NCBI GenBank assembly: GCA_021773115.1
Contig: JAJFKS010000001.1
Span: 1 to 48,561, forward strand
Reading direction: 5' to 3'
Source: Woeseiaceae bacterium
GTDB taxonomy: Bacteria; Pseudomonadota; Gammaproteobacteria; Steroidobacterales; Woeseiaceae
Length of the DNA: 48,561 nt
The notes beneath the pieces were generated by a model. It was not told the origin of the DNA. It was given only the letters and a program-made list of their open reading frames with translations, and made no database searches. The position numbers and the translations under genes were made by a program. Below are positions 47,806 to 48,561 of the stretch, piece after piece. How positions within the stretch are numbered: position 1 is the first letter of the stretch; the number at the start of each line of letters is the position of its first letter.

Positions 47806-48561
47806 ATGCTGGAAATGAAGGATCTTGCAGACCTGTTTCTCGCCGCATGGCCCATGATTTTCGGTTTGGATCTGGCGCGATACCTTGTCTTTGCGAGCGC
47901 CATGGTGGCCATTCTGGCTATCTTCGCAGCGCCGCTGGCACACCGGCGAATTCAGTCGAGGACGGCAACCGCAAAGGATGTACGACGCGAGATCGGCCAC
48001 TCATTGATCACAGTTCTGCTGTTTTCGCTGGTCGGCTTTTGCGTATTCGCAGGGAGTCGATATGGTGTGTTCCGAATTTCCTCAGGTGAATTGCCAGCGA
48101 CCGGCAGGTTGCTACTGGAGTTTGTAGCGATTGTTCTGCTGCACGACGCGTACTTCTATTGGGCACACCGGGCGATGCATACTCGCTGGTTTTTTCGGCG
48201 CGTCCATCGGGTGCATCACAAGTCGCGAACGCCGACGCCATGGGCTGCCTACGCGTTTGCCGCACCAGAAGCGATCATTGAGGCAGCTATCCTGCCGTTA
48301 TCTGCGTTGGTTCTGCCGATGCATGAACTGACCGTGCTGCTTTTCGTAACACACATGATTGTACGAAATATCATTGGCCACGCCGGTATCGAACTTTTTC
48401 CGTCTTGGTGGTTGCGCACGCCCATCTTGCGGCGATTCACTACGACGACTCACCACGATCTGCATCATTCACATGGTGGTTACAACTTCGGACTTTACTT
48501 CACCTGGTGGGACCAGTGGATGAAGACCGAACATCCGAAATACGTGGAGCGATTCGCCGCT
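47806..48561 (+). CDS. Sterol desaturase / fatty acid hydroxylase superfamily protein (3' end off window)
   Basis: 252 codons are open to the right edge. The membrane di-iron His boxes are all present: HDAYFYWAHRAMH (113-125), HRVHHKS (134-140) and THHDLHHSH (215-223), as in C-5 sterol desaturases and bacterial lipid hydroxylases. Three or four hydrophobic segments surround them. GGAG lies 7 bases before the ATG. It would insert hydroxyl groups or double bonds into a lipid using O2. Regulated, by position, by the AraC-type protein encoded just upstream. Little of the expected length is missing. Confidence 0.92.
   Translation, partial: MLEMKDLADLFLAAWPMIFGLDLARYLVFASAMVAILAIFAAPLAHRRIQSRTATAKDVRREIGHSLITVLLFSLVGFCVFAGSRYGVFRISSGELPATGRLLLEFVAIVLLHDAYFYWAHRAMHTRWFFRRVHRVHHKSRTPTPWAAYAFAAPEAIIEAAILPLSALVLPMHELTVLLFVTHMIVRNIIGHAGIELFPSWWLRTPILRRFTTTTHHDLHHSHGGYNFGLYFTWWDQWMKTEHPKYVERFAA

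Overview
The window reads as chromosomal DNA of a free-living, probably aquatic, Gram-negative bacterium, most likely a gammaproteobacterium. The evidence is outer-membrane beta-barrel and NodT-type proteins, RND pumps, a divergent CpxP/CpxRA-like stress locus, HD-GYP and EAL signalling proteins, Na+-coupled (NSS) transporters and a kynurenine-to-quinolinate pathway. No rRNA, tRNA, CRISPR array, IS element or prophage was seen. Genes are dense and grouped in short operons with Shine-Dalgarno starts and 4-bp overlaps.

Layout: (1) 1-2.7 kb: the end of an amidohydrolase-like gene, then an NSS transporter and a trans-sulfuration PLP enzyme. (2) 2.7-5.8 kb: two xylose-isomerase-like TIM-barrel proteins (one with a Tat/lipoprotein leader) and a Gfo/Idh/MocA dehydrogenase, a sugar-derivative operon. 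(3) 5.9-9.4 kb: an exported M20 amidohydrolase with an unusual metal motif, a secreted cupin and a sugar-porter MFS permease. (4) 9.4-15.4 kb: a DUF427 remnant, a DUF1302-like outer-membrane protein, an RND exporter fused to a LolA-like lipid-binding domain, and a MarR regulator. Three GTGTA-NN-TACAC palindromes mark this locus. (5) 15.7-19.5 kb: a LysR regulator divergent from DUF427, SRPBCC, SDR and an exported haloalkane dehalogenase with a complete catalytic pentad. (6) 19.7-22.5 kb: a PLP decarboxylase overlapping a second NSS transporter. (7) 23.3-26.1 kb: a sensor kinase and response regulator divergent from a Spy/CpxP-like protein with a clear terminator. (8) 26.2-34.5 kb: a Tat-leader aldo/keto reductase, a tripartite RND pump and an ATP/ADP-translocase-like carrier.

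(9) 34.5-40.8 kb: the NAD cluster. An NrtR-type Nudix/winged-helix regulator is divergent from nadA, nadX, 3-hydroxyanthranilate dioxygenase, kynureninase and kynurenine monooxygenase, with two CTC-N5-GAG operators between them. Genes for both de novo routes to quinolinate (aspartate and kynurenine) therefore stand together behind one probable NAD-status regulator. (10) 40.7-43.3 kb: an aldehyde dehydrogenase divergent from a DHDPS-superfamily protein with altered active-site motifs. (11) 43.4-46.0 kb: an HD-GYP protein lacking the His of its HD pair, and an EAL protein with a dead GGDEF. (12) 46.0-46.6 kb: gene debris, a DUF4239 remnant and a frameshifted small secreted protein. (13) 46.6 kb to the right edge: a membrane-anchored AraC regulator, two 11-bp direct repeats one 20-bp period apart, and a sterol-desaturase/fatty-acid-hydroxylase gene cut by the window edge.

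The most promising leads are the MarR-controlled RND-LolA/DUF1302 exporter with its three matching operators, the LysR-linked exported haloalkane dehalogenase operon, and the dual-route NAD cluster with its tandem operators. Function calls rest on motif recognition by eye; no database search was run.
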